64,000 nucleotides of DNA from Rhododendron vialii (lineage: Eukaryota; Streptophyta; Magnoliopsida; Ericales; Ericaceae), in NCBI RefSeq assembly GCF_030253575.1, contig NC_080557.1, positions 15,848,001-15,912,000 on the forward strand. The letters run 5' to 3'. Below the pieces are notes generated by a model. It did not search any database and was not told the DNA's origin. It saw only the letters and a program-made list of their open reading frames with translations. Within the stretch, counting starts at the first letter, position 1; every line of letters begins with the position of its first letter. This document shows, in pieces, positions 24,519 through 35,799 of this stretch. Both the position numbers and the translations under genes were made by a program.

Positions 24519-25585
24519 TGTTACCCAAATTATGCAACCTAGAGGGGGGGTGAATAGGATTGCTAGTAATAATTACCAATAAAAATTTATCTCTAACAAT
24601 ATATGCAAACAATAAGTATGCAATCAAAATAGAGAGATAGAGAGATAGAACCCGTTTATAGTGGTTCGGTCCGGATTTGTCCACGGTCCGGCCCTACTCC
24701 ACTTCTCCTCAAGCAATTACTTGAAGGTTAGACTAATCTTTAAAAGATTACAACTTGTAAGTCTTGCGGGTGCTTACAAGAACCGAATGCCTCTAGCTTT
24801 CCCGAGGAGCTAGCACAACCGCAAGAATTTTCTCCGAAAACTTCTCAAAAACAATAACACCCAAATTCCAACCCGAATTTGGTCTTCTAAGCTTTCAAGT
24901 GTTTGACTCAAACACTCACTTAGGAAATACAAGTATGTGAAGAAGGTATGAAAATTATCGCTCACGACTTGTACAAATTTTCTCTCAAGAATAATATGAA
25001 AGTGGAAGAACAATGAGAATTTTTGGCTTTGATCTTTTGAGAATTTGCTCTTGCAATAATATGGAATGTTGTAGCTTGTGTATGTACTCATTAATGAGTT
25101 CTTGATGCCTTATATAGCCATCCATATGCTTCCTAGCCGTTGGAAACTAGCCGTTGGAAACTAGCCGTTTGAAACTAGCCGTTGGAAACTAGCCGTTTGA
25201 AACTAGCCGTTGGAAACTAGCCGTTGGAAACTAGCCGTTTGAAACTAGCCGTTTGATAGAGAGGTCATCCGGGTGGTCGTCCGGTTGTCACAGCTTTCTG
25301 TTCAGACAGCCGGCTTGTCAGCCGGTTCGTCAACCTGTGGCTCACAATTTCATCTAAATAAACCGTTAAAGCATGTATTGAGCTCAATAAAGTCTTTGTA
25401 AATATAAATCATGAATCCAAGAGACTTTATGCTATATTTCAAGGTCACGAAAATATTTAATTCGGGAATCGACTTTTCGATAATTTTGTATTTGCCGAAT
25501 AAAAATATCATTGAATTAATCATCAAAATAATTAATAGAGATGCATATAAATTTTCACAAATTATAATGCATACATTTTTCAACA
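24519..25585 (-). repeat. 3' LTR of the copia element (left copy)
   Basis: 1067 bp. Contains a 14-bp minisatellite (TAGCCGTTGGAAAC / TAGCCGTTTGAAAC, about nine units, 25130-25255). Small open frames inside are identical in both LTRs and look non-genic. Confidence 0.95.
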
Positions 25586-25599
25586 ATCTCCCCCTTTTT
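25586..25599 (-). promoter_or_regulatory. Polypurine tract of the copia element
   Basis: Minus strand AAAAAGGGGGAGAT lies immediately before the LTR start TGTTG. This is the plus-strand DNA primer site for reverse transcription. Confidence 0.8.
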
Positions 25600-25870
25600 G
25601 ATGATGACACAAAATGATAGTTTTTATTCAAGTAGGAGTTATGCCAATCTCCCCCTTAATACATGCACCAAAGCAGTTATCTACGATCAACGAGTAATAG
25701 CAATAATCATCAGATCATAGCAAGCAATTTTTTAAATTTGCCCAAAATGGCAAGATAGATCAATTAAAACTTGGCTTTTTCTCCCCCTGTGACATCATAA
25801 AAAAAAACTAAAAAGAGAAAAACAATAGGGCCATGGTTCCAGCACCATGCCGCTCTTGCCCTGTAGCACT

Positions 25871-26143
25871 CTATCTTCGTTCATTGAGAGCTTGGCGTCC
25901 TTGATTTTCGTATTCTCGAATAATGGCTGCTACAACGGCAGCTATAATGCCAATCCAATACCACAGAGTATCCACATTTACATTCCATCCGAACCATGGT
26001 GGTATTCTCATGGTAAGTAACGCACACAGCAGAATGAAGATAAAGAGTTGCATCCAAATGGTTTGGATAAACAACCTGAACTCTGCTCGTTCGGCATCTC
26101 TTTCGTAAAACTCAATCGGTAATCCTTGCGGTATGTTTGCCAT
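25871..26143 (-). CDS. Small two-transmembrane ORF in the copia 3' region
   Basis: A 90-codon frame starting MANIPQGLPIEFYERDAERA. It has a charged N-terminus of about 25 residues, a hydrophobic segment around residues 30-47 (LFIFILLCALLTM), a short linker with PPWFGWNV, a second hydrophobic segment around 61-77 (YWIGIIAAVVAAII) and a charged tail ending QALNERR. It lies between pol and the polypurine tract, where SIRE-type elements carry an extra or env-like ORF, but it is much shorter than those and I recognise no family. Its hydrophobic pattern is cleaner than chance frames here. Translation is not shown. Confidence 0.4.
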   Translation of the reverse strand: MANIPQGLPIEFYERDAERAEFRLFIQTIWMQLFIFILLCALLTMRIPPWFGWNVNVDTLWYWIGIIAAVVAAIIREYENQGRQALNERR

Positions 26144-26722
26144 TGCTCGATTTTGAAGGATAGAGATTTGGAGAGTTTTAGGCCGAGAAAGAAGGAGAGA
26201 TAGATAGATGAAGAGATAGAGATTGTGTTGTTGAATTTATAGAGTATGAGATTGCCGAATTGTTTGAAATGCTGCGCCGAAAGAGAGATAGATGAAGAGA
26301 TAGAGATAGGATAGGGGTGGCGGTAGAGATGCGGCGCCGAAAGAGATAAGAATAGGGGATGCGGCCGAATTGTTTGAAATTTGAGATTGAGGATAGGGGA
26401 TGCGGCGCCGATTAGGACAAGAATAGGGGAAGAAAATTGTGTTCGGGTGTTTATTGTTGTGTCCCCTTAATACATGCTCCCCCTAAAAGAGAGCTTTTTA
26501 AAGAATGCGAGGGGTATTACCGAGAATGATTATCCCTGCAAGCTTAGAGACAAGAAATTCATATCGGCGAAGTATATAAGAGACAATTTAAGCACTAAGC
26601 CATGAAGTTCATACAAACTAAGTGTAACAGACTTAATAAATCAGAGTTAGCAACGCAAAAGCTTGAATAAGTCTCAACCTCACGGTTGTCCGGTTGGACA
26701 TCCGCTTGGACATCCGACTGAC

Positions 26723-27359
26723 TGTCACGACCCTGACCCGCCCCTTGAGGTCTTAATCATGACAAATGCCAGTGATTTCTAGCAGAGGGCTCCCAAAAGA
26801 CAGATTTCCAAAACCCACGAAATTATCAGCATATAACAGATTTGTTCAAGACTCAAAATAAATGATCAAACTTGATTCTTGTACATCTAACCAACACTTA
26901 AACATGTAAAGAAGGTAGGAGATCCCTACCTCGAGGGTTAGAAGCAAGCCCGAACATGGAGGAAACCTCAAAGTGCTCCGATCATGATTCTTCTTCGATC
27001 AATAGGAAGATCTCGTCGCGTAGAACAACTTTAGTACTTGGGATTTTTCCGAAATCTCATTCTAAGGCGATGAAATCGAAGAGAGAAGTTTGGAGGAGAG
27101 GTGAGAAAGAGAGAGAGTCGGTCGAGGGAGTAGAGAGAGAGAAACGTGTGTGTGTCTGCCCGGAAAAGAAAAGAAATATATGTGGGGGAGAATTATCCCC
27201 TACACACACCTTCACTTATACACCCATGCATATTACACTTGCATCCCGAACTTCTAAATTCTAGCACATTCGACATCCGAACTCATTCTCCATTTTATAT
27301 CACAACTCATGCCTTAATAAAACATAAAGAATTATGGAAATAAAATACGGGTCTCTACA
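26723..27359. mobile_element. Solo LTR nested in the copia element
   Basis: 637 bp beginning TGTCACGACCCTGACCC and ending GGGTCTCTACA, flanked by CTGAC at 26718-26722 and 27360-27364. TG...CA ends with a 5-bp duplication and no internal domain fit a solo LTR. TGTCACGACCC starts are common in plant Ty3-type LTRs. Confidence 0.75.
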
Positions 27360-27593
27360 CTGACAAATGCAGGTTAAGTCCAGAAAACGTTTAAGAGGAG
27401 TAGCATTAAAGACCATAAAACTGTTTTTCTGCATACCAAACACAGGAAAATGAATCATATGATAAAATGTTTGGAGGGTGATTTCTTTATCAAGATCATT
27501 TGTACTCTCCATCAAGTATGATATTTACGAATTCAATCAACTCAACATTGAATCCAAAAAAAAAACTTTTGACATCAAGAACACAAAACTTTT

Positions 27594-30500
27594 TCATAAA
27601 TGATTAGACATGCCGAGTTCTCGTCGAATGAAACAAAATTGTTCTTCACCAAGGGGTTTTGTGAAAATGTCCGCCAATTGCTTGTCGGTACTAATAAAGT
27701 TAAGTTCAATATCCCCTTTTTGAACATGATCTCTTATAAAATGATGTCTAATCTCAATATGTTTTGTTCGAGAATGTTGAATTGGATTCTTGGTTAAGCT
27801 AATTGCACTAGAATTATCACATTTAATAGGAATATGATCATATTGCAAATTGAAATCCTCCATTTGTTGTTTGATCCACAATATTTGGGCACAACAACTT
27901 CCGGCCGCTACATATTCCGCCTCGGCGGTAGATAGAGCTACGGAATTTTGTTTCTTGCTATGCCAAGACACTAGAGAGTGCCCTAGAAATTGGCAAGTCC
28001 CACTTGTACTTTTACGATCAACTTTGAAACCTCCAAAATCCGCATCCGAATAACCAATTAAATCAAATGCAACTCCACGTGGATAAAACAATCCTAAGTC
28101 ATGAGAACCGCCAACATATTTAAAGATACGTTTAATAGCTTTTAAATGCGATTCTTTAGGACATGATTGAAATCTAGCACACATGCAAACACTAAACATT
28201 ATATCCGGTCTACTTGCAGTGAGATAAAGTAATGAGCCGATCATACCTCGATACATCTTTTCATTGACGGCCTTACCATTCTCATCTTTGTCTAGCTTAG
28301 TTGATGTGCTCATTGGTGTGCTCGTTGGCTTTGATCCTTCCATGCCAAACTTCTTAATAAGTTCTTTCGCATACTTGGCTTGGTTGATTAGGATCCCCTC
28401 ATTAGTTTGCTTGATTTGAAGTCCGAGGAAGAAGTTAAGCTCCCCCATCATACTCATTTCAAATTCACCTTGCATACACTTAGCAAACTCTTTGCACATA
28501 TTATCATTAGTGGCACCAAAGACAATATCATCAACATATATTTGAATAATGAGCATATCTTTACCTTTGGCTTTAATGAAAAGAGTAGTATCAATTTTTC
28601 CACGAGTAAAGCCATTGTCAAGCAAGAATGAACTAAGTCTATCATACCATGCACGTGGTGCTTGCTTCAAACCATATAAAGCTTTTGAGAGTTTAAAAAC
28701 ATGATCGGGGTATACATGATCTTCAAAGCCGGGAGGTTGTTTGACATAAACTTTCTCATTTATGAACCCATTCAAAAATGCACTTTTCACATCCATTTGA
28801 TAAAGCTTGAAATTTTTGAAAGATGCAAAGGCAAGTAATATGCGAATAGCCTCTAATCTAGCTACCGGTGCAAAAGTTTCTTCAAAATCAATACCTTCTT
28901 CTTGATTATAACCTTGAGCAACAAGTCTAGCTTTATTCCTAACAATATTTCCGAATTCATCTAGCTTGTTACGAAAAACCCATTTAGTACCTATAATAGT
29001 GTGATCAAGAGGCTTAGGTACTAATGCCCAAACTTTATTCCTTTCAAATTGATTTAACTCATCTTGCATGGCCAAAATCCAATTTTCATCATCTTGAGCT
29101 TCCGGAAAGTTTTTAGGCTCAATTTGAGAAACAAAAGCTTGATTTTCACAAAAATTTCTATGAGACGAGCGAGTGGTTACCCCTTTCGAAACTTCTCCAA
29201 GAATCAAGTCCTTTGGATGGTTTTGCACGAATCTCCAATCCTTGGAAAGATCTTGGTTGTCTCCCATGGCATCTTGAGGTTGATTAATAACTTCATCTTC
29301 TTTGATTTGAGAGCTTTCTACTTGAGTATCACCATCAACTTTTTCTTGAATTGTCAAGTCATGAATCTCATGTGTAATTTCTAAGTCATCATTATCAACA
29401 ACATCCTTAGTAGCACAAGGATTAGATTCATCAAAGGAAACGTGAATAGATTCTTCAACAAGATTAGTGCGCTTATTATAAATTCTATATGCTTTGCTAG
29501 TAAGAGAGTAACCAATAAAGATGCCTTCATCCGATTTTGAATCAAATTTACCCAAGTTATCTTTTCCATTGTTTAATACATAACATTTACAACCGAAGGC
29601 ATGAAAGTAATTAATGTTGGGTATTCTACCATTCCAAAGCTCATAAGGAGTTTTCTTGAGGATAGGCCTAATTAAAACTCGATTCAAAATATAGCATGAG
29701 GTATTAACGGCTTCCGCCCAAAAATATTTTGGCAAAGAGTTTTCACAAAGCATAGTGCGGGCCATTTCTTCCAGAGTACGATTTTTTCTCTCTACTACTC
29801 CATTTTGTTGAGGAGTACGAGGTACGGAAAAGTTATGACCAATACCATGTTCATCACAAAACTTTTCATATAAAGAATTGTCAAGTTCTTTTCCATGATC
29901 CGTACGAATGTTAGAAATAACAAATCCTTTTTCATTTTGAACTCTTCTACAAAGTTTAGTGAAATTAGGATAAGCCTCATTCTTATGAGCTAGGAACATC
30001 ACCCATGTATATCTAGAGAAATCATCAACAACAACAAGACAATAATAGTTTCCACAAAGACTTGGAGAGCGAGTTGGTCCAAACAAATCCATATGAAGTA
30101 ATTGCAAAGGTCTAGTAGTTGAAACAACATTTTTGGACTTAAAAGAAACCTTGGTTTGTTTTCCTTGTTGGCAAGGACCACAAAGTCTATCTTTTTCAAA
30201 TTTGATTTTAGGAAGACCTTTTACCAAATTTTTTCTAGAGAGTTTTGAAATAGCATCCATACTTGCATGTCCTAGGCGCCTATGCCAAAGCCAACTATTT
30301 TCACTCAAAGCGGAAAAACATTTTATATCACAATTACTTAAATCATTGAGATTAAAAACATATACATTTTCAAATCTTTGTCCAACGAAGAGTGTCTTGT
30401 TGCTTTTGTCATTTTCAATGATACATTTGGATTTTTCAAAGATAACACGATTTCCTCTATCACATAATTGACTTATGCTAAGAAGATTGTGTTTTAAACC

Positions 30501-30707
30501 ATTAACAAGTAAAACATCTTCAATAATCGGAGAATTACCTATATTGCCGATTCCTATGATTTTACCTTTGTTGTTGTCTCCAAATGTGACATGTCCACCA
30601 TCTTTAGACGAAAGAGAATTGAAAGCCCTCTTGTCACCGGTCATGTGTCTTGAACATCCACTATCAAGGTACCAACTTCCTTCCTTGAGAGAACTTTTGA
30701 AGCATAC
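27594..30707 (-). CDS. pol: Copia pol: protease, integrase, reverse transcriptase, RNase H
   Basis: The open frame runs from 30707 (first Met at 30644) to the stop at 27594. In order it shows a protease [10 protein letters not shown], the gag_pre-integrase zinc finger HRRLGHAS...CGPCQQGKQ, the integrase core ([41 protein letters not shown]), copia reverse transcriptase ([24 protein letters not shown], the YVDD box in [13 protein letters not shown]) and RNase H ([40 protein letters not shown]). No stop interrupts these domains. An in-frame TAG lies just upstream at 30708-30710, and the frame differs from gag, so how pol is expressed is unclear. Confidence 0.95.
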   Translation of the reverse strand, partial: VCFKSSLKEGSWYLDSGCSRHMTGDKRAFNSLSSKDGGHVTFGDNNKGKIIGIGNIGNSPIIEDVLLVNGLKHNLLSISQLCDRGNRVIFEKSKCIIENDKSNKTLFVGQRFENVYVFNLNDLSNCDIKCFSALSENSWLWHRRLGHASMDAISKLSRKNLVKGLPKIKFEKDRLCGPCQQGKQTKVSFKSKNVVSTTRPLQLLHMDLFGPTRSPSLCGNYYCLVVVDDFSRYTWVMFLAHKNEAYPNFTKLCRRVQNEKGFVISNIRTDHGKELDNSLYEKFCDEHGIGHNFSVPRTPQQNGVVERKNRTLEEMARTMLCENSLPKYFWAEAVNTSCYILNRVLIRPILKKTPYELWNGRIPNINYFHAFGCKCYVLNNGKDNLGKFDSKSDEGIFIGYSLTSKAYRIYNKRTNLVEESIHVSFDESNPCATKDVVDNDDLEITHEIHDLTIQEKVDGDTQVESSQIKEDEVINQPQDAMGDNQDLSKDWRFVQNHPKDLILGEVSKGVTTRSSHRNFCENQAFVSQIEPKNFPEAQDDENWILAMQDELNQFERNKVWALVPKPLDHTIIGTKWVFRNKLDEFGNIVRNKARLVAQGYNQEEGIDFEETFAPVARLEAIRILLAFASFKNFKLYQMDVKSAFLNGFINEKVYVKQPPGFEDHVYPDHVFKLSKALYGLKQAPRAWYDRLSSFLLDNGFTRGKIDTTLFIKAKGKDMLIIQIYVDDIVFGATNDNMCKEFAKCMQGEFEMSMMGELNFFLGLQIKQTNEGILINQAKYAKELIKKFGMEGSKPTSTPMSTSTKLDKDENGKAVNEKMYRGMIGSLLYLTASRPDIMFSVCMCARFQSCPKESHLKAIKRIFKYVGGSHDLGLFYPRGVAFDLIGYSDADFGGFKVDRKSTSGTCQFLGHSLVSWHSKKQNSVALSTAEAEYVAAGSCCAQILWIKQQMEDFNLQYDHIPIKCDNSSAISLTKNPIQHSRTKHIEIRHHFIRDHVQKGDIELNFISTDKQLADIFTKPLGEEQFCFIRRELGMSNHL

Positions 30708-30720
30708 CTACAATAGCACA

Positions 30721-32367
30721 TCAATTCTTGACTTTTGGTACCCAAATCATCTTGGGTCCTTGAAGGTTAGCATTGATACGGTTCTTAGGAACCCAAACCT
30801 TTTTTGCATTAGAAGATGAGTATCCTTTCATAGGACATGTAGGAGAAATATGACCAATTTTACCACAATAATGACATGTCAATTTAGAATGGCTAGAAGG
30901 AGGAACATCTTTTTCAAAAAGATTTTTGTGTTGAGTGGGATTATAACCAATTCCGGCCTTGTGAAAAGAAACCATTTGTTTTCCAAGAAGAATGTCTAAA
31001 CTTTCTTTTCCATTAGTGAGTTTTGAAAGAGAATTAGTTAAATCATCAATTTGTTTTTCTAAAGATTCGTTTTTGGAAGTATCCTTCAAATACTCTTTTT
31101 CTTTTTCCAAAGAGGTTCTTAAACTTTCATTTTCTTCCTCCAAAATATCTTTCTCTTCAATTAAATCATCTATTTCTAGTGAAAGATCTTTAGCAACCTT
31201 TTTAAGAAATTTGTTTTTAGAAACAACCTTTTCAAATTCTACTTTCAACTCTTTATAGGCAATAAATAATTCATCAAAGGAATAGGATGAGTCGAGATCT
31301 ACCTCGTTTTCTTCGATGGCCATGAAACACAAGTTAGCGACCTCTTGTTGCTCATCGTCCTCATCGGAGCTACTATCGTCACTATTGTCCCATGCGGCCA
31401 TCATAGCTCTCTTTTTGTCCTTCTTTGAATATTTTTTTGCATATGGACATTCACTTTTGATGTGGCCGGGCTTCTTGCACTCGTAGCAAATGATTGGATC
31501 CTTTTTACTATTTTCTTCTTTGCCTCCATCTTTTCTTGAAAATCCTCTGCCTTTGTGAGATGCTCTATTTTTGAGGAGTTTCTTGAACGTTTTTGTGATG
31601 AGCGCCATTTCATCATCCTCACTTTCGTTGCTTGAATCCTCCTTGCTTTTTGATTTGCTTGTTGTACTTTTGAAGGCAAGATCCTTAACTTTCTTCTCTT
31701 TTTCACCCTTGAGGTTGTGATGCATTTCCTCCGTCATGAGAGATCCCATGAGCTTGTCCATCGTGTATGTTGAGAAATCTTTGGATTGTAGGATGATGGA
31801 GGTGGTAGTGTCCCAATTGGTTGGCATGGAACGGAGCACCTTCCTTGTCATTTCGGATTGACTGTAAATCTTTCCAAGAGCTTTTAAACCGTTAGTAATA
31901 CTAGCAAATCTAGCAAACATTTGAGATATAGATTCATCCGGTTTCATTTTGAAGAGCTCATAGCTATGCACAAGAATATCAATTTTGGACTCCTTAACTT
32001 GACTATCTCCTTCATGTGACATTTCTAACTTATCCCATATTTCTTTAGCCGATTCACATGCGGAAACACAATCATATTCATTGGGAGTAATAGCACAAAA
32101 AAGAAGGTTCATAGCTCTATAGTTCTTTTCTATTGAAGCCTTTTCCAAATGACTCCACTCATAATCTGGTTTAGGCATAGTCTCTTCTCCAACTTTCTTA
32201 GTAGGAATAATGGGACCATTTTTGATAATTTTCCATAGATCATAATCCGTGGATTGAATAAAGATCATCATTCTATTTTTCCAATGAGAGTAATTTTCTC
32301 CGGTGAACAAGGGAGGTCTATTGGACGATTGACCTTCGATACAAGAAACATTACTAGTGGTTGCCAT
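30721..32367 (-). CDS. gag: Copia gag (UBN2-type capsid with zinc knuckles)
   Basis: 548 codons, starting MATTSNVSCIEGQSSN about 60 bp after the primer-binding site. The N-terminal half matches the copia gag UBN2 pattern (PPLFTGENYSHWKNRMMIFI, YRAMNLLFCAITPNEYD, ILVHSYELFKMKPDESI). A CCHC zinc knuckle, CYECKKPGHIKSEC, follows at about residue 290. An acidic coiled-coil stretch leads to a second knuckle, CHYCGKIGHISPTC, near residue 500. Gag packages the element RNA into cytoplasmic particles. It stops at 30721-30723, fourteen bases before the open pol frame. Confidence 0.95.
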   Translation of the reverse strand: MATTSNVSCIEGQSSNRPPLFTGENYSHWKNRMMIFIQSTDYDLWKIIKNGPIIPTKKVGEETMPKPDYEWSHLEKASIEKNYRAMNLLFCAITPNEYDCVSACESAKEIWDKLEMSHEGDSQVKESKIDILVHSYELFKMKPDESISQMFARFASITNGLKALGKIYSQSEMTRKVLRSMPTNWDTTTSIILQSKDFSTYTMDKLMGSLMTEEMHHNLKGEKEKKVKDLAFKSTTSKSKSKEDSSNESEDDEMALITKTFKKLLKNRASHKGRGFSRKDGGKEENSKKDPIICYECKKPGHIKSECPYAKKYSKKDKKRAMMAAWDNSDDSSSDEDDEQQEVANLCFMAIEENEVDLDSSYSFDELFIAYKELKVEFEKVVSKNKFLKKVAKDLSLEIDDLIEEKDILEEENESLRTSLEKEKEYLKDTSKNESLEKQIDDLTNSLSKLTNGKESLDILLGKQMVSFHKAGIGYNPTQHKNLFEKDVPPSSHSKLTCHYCGKIGHISPTCPMKGYSSSNAKKVWVPKNRINANLQGPKMIWVPKVKN

Positions 32368-32403
32368 GGATCTTAACTCTTAGATGGTTAAATCTACAAA
32401 CAA

Positions 32404-32423
32404 GAGCCGAGGCTCTGATACCA
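32404..32423 (-). promoter_or_regulatory. tRNA-Met primer-binding site of the copia element
   Basis: Minus strand TGGTATCAGAGCCTCGGCTC follows the 5' LTR end by two bases. The first twelve bases complement the 3' end of initiator tRNA-Met, the usual copia primer. Confidence 0.9.
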
Positions 32424-32425
32424 AT

Positions 32426-33492
32426 TGTTACCCAAATTATGCAACCTAGAGGGGGGGTGAATAGGATTGCTAGTAATAATTACCAATAAAAATTTATCTC
32501 TAACAATATATGCAAACAATAAGTATGCAATCAAAATAGAGAGATAGAGAGATAGAACCCGTTTATAGTGGTTCGGTCCGGATTTGTCCACGGTCCGGCC
32601 CTACTCCACTTCTCCTCAAGCAATTACTTGAAGGTTAGACTAATCTTTAAAAGATTACAACTTGTAAGTCTTGCGGGTGCTTACAAGAACCGAATGCCTC
32701 TAGCTTTCCCGAGGAGCTAGCACAACCGCAAGAATTTTCTCCGAAAACTTCTCAAAAACAATAACACCCAAATTCCAACCCGAATTTGGTCTTCTAAGCT
32801 TTCAAGTGTTTGACTCAAACACTCACTTAGGAAATACAAGTATGTGAAGAAGGTATGAAAATTATCGCTCACGACTTGTACAAATTTTCTCTCAAGAATA
32901 ATATGAAAGTGGAAGAACAATGAGAATTTTTGGCTTTGATCTTTTGAGAATTTGCTCTTGCAATAATATGGAATGTTGTAGCTTGTGTATGTACTCATTA
33001 ATGAGTTCTTGATGCCTTATATAGCCATCCATATGCTTCCTAGCCGTTGGAAACTAGCCGTTGGAAACTAGCCGTTTGAAACTAGCCGTTGGAAACTAGC
33101 CGTTTGAAACTAGCCGTTGGAAACTAGCCGTTGGAAACTAGCCGTTTGAAACTAGCCGTTTGATAGAGAGGTCATCCGGGTGGTCGTCCGGTTGTCACAG
33201 CTTTCTGTTCAGACAGCCGGCTTGTCAGCCGGTTCGTCAACCTGTGGCTCACAATTTCATCTAAATAAACCGTTAAAGCATGTATTGAGCTCAATAAAGT
33301 CTTTGTAAATATAAATCATGAATCCAAGAGACTTTATGCTATATTTCAAGGTCACGAAAATATTTAATTCGGGAATCGACTTTTCGATAATTTTGTATTT
33401 GCCGAATAAAAATATCATTGAATTAATCATCAAAATAATTAATAGAGATGCATATAAATTTTCACAAATTATAATGCATACATTTTTCAACA
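32426..33492 (-). repeat. 5' LTR of the copia element (right copy)
   Basis: 1067 bp with the same internal 14-bp minisatellite (33037-33162) as the left LTR. It drives transcription leftwards and abuts the kinase exon at 33493. Confidence 0.95.
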
Positions 33493-34021
33493 CCTTTAGC
33501 TATACCCAAAGCAATTTCAAGCTGCTTCTTCCAACCAAGTAAATGCTTGTCATGATCATGAGATGATGCAAACTTTTCAAGCGAATCATTTGGTAAAAAC
33601 TCGTATATAAGAGCTCTCCTAAATCCACCCGCACAATATCCAACAAAGCGAACCACATTGATGTGGTGGATTTTACCAATTATTCCCACTTCATTGATGA
33701 AGTCTTCCCCATTTCCCTTAGTATTATTGAGGATCTTAACTGCGACATGTACATCATCGGAAAGTTGTCCCCTATACACTGTCCCATATCCTCCTTGGCC
33801 TACTTTGTCCTTAAACTGATTTGTAATTTTCTTAATATCAGCATAAGAGTATCTTGCCGGCTTCAAAGATCTATAATCCTCCAAGAACTTCTCAATCTTT
33901 AGATGATCCTCTCTCTTAGTTTTCCTTTGTCTGTGGAGCAAATACATTGCAATGAGGATTACAAGAAGCAGAAATGAGCCCAAAGTCACATCTGCAATCA
34001 CTGATGGCCTTTTCCAGTCAC

Positions 34022-34460
34022 CTGCGAAAGATAGAGAAAGACTCGTCATATACTATTTTCTATGTTTTGACAATGGTGTTCAAAGCTTCAGCCTAATAAT
34101 TTACCCAGGCCCGTTCGTTGGATGGGACAAACAGTGAAGGATGTATAATTCCACCAAATTAGTATAATAACTAGATTAATATTAGCAGATCGCACGATAT
34201 AAATAGGCTTTGATTAGTTGTCTTTTCTCTGTCTTCATCAAAGTTGTGGTTGGTGTCTTGCCCACCTAGCTTTTATATATCTTGCTAGGGCTTTGGTGGC
34301 ATGTGATTGTCAGGTGCTCGGGTGTCAACCTTGTTAGGATGCGTGTGTCCCGTTGGGTACTTCCCACCTGGCTCTAGCCAAGTGGTTCAGAAAACAAGGC
34401 CTAATTGAATGCAAAGAAAAGAAAAGAAAAGCAAAGGAAAACTAAATCAATGGAGGGTAC
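34022..34460 (-). other. Intron of the disrupted LRK10L gene
   Basis: GT donor after ATCAATCCAG (minus strand, exon end 34461) and CAG acceptor before 34021. The phase fits GGT GAC TGG across the junction. Confidence 0.85.
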
Positions 34461-35358
34461 CTGGATTGATGAAGCATTCAAGTTCATCACTAGTACTGCT
34501 GTTACTCACAAACCTACAAAACTTGCCTTCAGCCTCACACTTCCCACAAACCCGATGGGGCCATTTCAATTGAATATCTACTCGTCCGTGATCAAATGCC
34601 CCAAGGGGAACCGACCGGACATTATACATCTTTTTGCAAGACGTTGGACCATAAGCGACAGGCATGAAACCCAAATCGGCATAAACTTGATCATGTCCAT
34701 TGCCATTGAGGCAAGGGAACCATTCCATATCCAGCCCTGGGGAAGGGCAACTGAAAAAGCTTAAATTCTGCAAGGGACCTGCAAATCGAAAGGGAGTGGT
34801 GGACAAGTTGAGGTTTTGAAACTGTTGCATGAAGCAGTTGTTTGGGTCTTGGATGGAAATGGATTGGGACGCGTAATTGATATTGGTAACTTGAACTTGG
34901 ACGGAATAGGGGAGGTTGAGGAGAGTGGCGGTGTTGTTTGGAGAGCAGGAGAGATCGAACCCGGGGTAGCCACAGTGCGGTGGGTGGTGGTTCTTTAGGC
35001 GGAACGGGAAGCGGATTGTTGGACCTTGTTTGGAGCATCTTGTCGGGGCGCAGTCGTCGTTTTGGGATGTTGAGAGGTGAAGCAGAAACAAGAGAACAAA
35101 GAAGATGGACATGTTTACAGCTCCATTGGCTGACTATGTTGAGAAATGAAAAGAAATGATCATTTTTTTTGAAGCGAATCAATCTCTCCCTCATCAACGT
35201 TTTTTTGGTATATGATTGCTTTAACTTTTCATTAGGCATACATACAGAGCCGGCCACGAACATATGAGTTTCAAATCTAGTCCATGACATGGGATTTCAT
35301 ATTTCATATAAAAATAATCAGTTGAATATAAAGTAGTATTCCGTTCAAAAAAAATATA

Positions 35359-35630
35359 CTCCCTCCGTCCTTTTTTTTGTGTTCAGTATTCCATTTTGGG
35401 CTGTCCTTTAATAAGTGTCCATTTTGTAAAGTTAGGGGCGTAAAAGTTGGTGTATTGTCTATTTTGTCCCTAAAAGTAGATTTTATTTTGAAAAGTTAGT
35501 GAGTAGAAGTGTAATGATGATGGGTAAGTAAGGAAAGTGAAGGAAAAAGTTGATGTGAAAGGTGTAATGATAATGTCTTTTTAATAAGTTGGAGTTACGA
35601 AGCAGGACACTTAAAAAGGGACGGAGGGAG
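35359..35630. mobile_element. Stowaway-type MITE
   Basis: 272 bp from CTCCCTCCGTCC to GGGACGGAGGGAG with TA on both sides. It is the uninterrupted relative of the element at 50764-51785 and shares TTCCATTTTGGGCTGTCC and TTGAAAAGTTAGTGAGTA. Confidence 0.85.
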
Positions 35631-35799
35631 TAGTACGTTGTATAACTTATAGTCTAATATGTATATATTGGAAAGCAGACTAAATAATCTAGAATAAGCG
35701 TTAAAAAATTATCAAACACATGCATTTTTATATAAACTATAGTCTAATTTGTATTAATTGAAAAGCAGAATCTTTGTATCTCTTTTAAAGATTAATAAA

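Larger units (their letters stand above)
24519..33492 (-). mobile_element. Full-length Ty1/copia LTR retrotransposon (SIRE/Maximus-like)
   Basis: 8974 bp, TG...CA ends, with 5-bp target duplication CCTTT at 24514-24518 and 33493-33497. LTRs are 24519-25585 and 32426-33492, both 1067 bp, offset by exactly 7907, with no difference in the stretches compared. The order on the minus strand is LTR, tRNA-Met primer site, gag, protease-integrase-RT-RNase H, a 2-kb 3' region, a GGGGGAGAT-type polypurine tract, LTR. Integrase before RT defines copia, and the late 3' region and polypurine tract resemble SIRE/Maximus. The insertion looks very recent. Confidence 0.95.
23889..35112 (-). pseudogene. LRK10L receptor-like kinase, interrupted by a copia element
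   Basis: Exon 1 (34461-35112) encodes a signal peptide (MSIFFVLLFLLHLSTS) and a GUB_WAK-type cysteine-rich ectodomain. Exon 2 begins at 34021 and gives a membrane segment (VTLGSFLLLVILIAMYLL) and a kinase domain with glycine loop VGQGGYGTV and VAVK lysine. It stops at 33493, where the copia element lies, and resumes at 24513 with YLHQGCDQQ, the catalytic HFDIKPHN (non-RD), DFGQAKL and the C lobe to the stop at 23889. Exon 1 plus exon 2, counting the duplicated CCTTT once, total 1806 bp, exactly 602 codons with stop, and I saw no other lesion. LRK10L proteins are plasma-membrane receptor kinases. Their ligands are mostly unknown. The present allele would end a few residues after AKG, without the catalytic loop. 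Confidence 0.9.
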
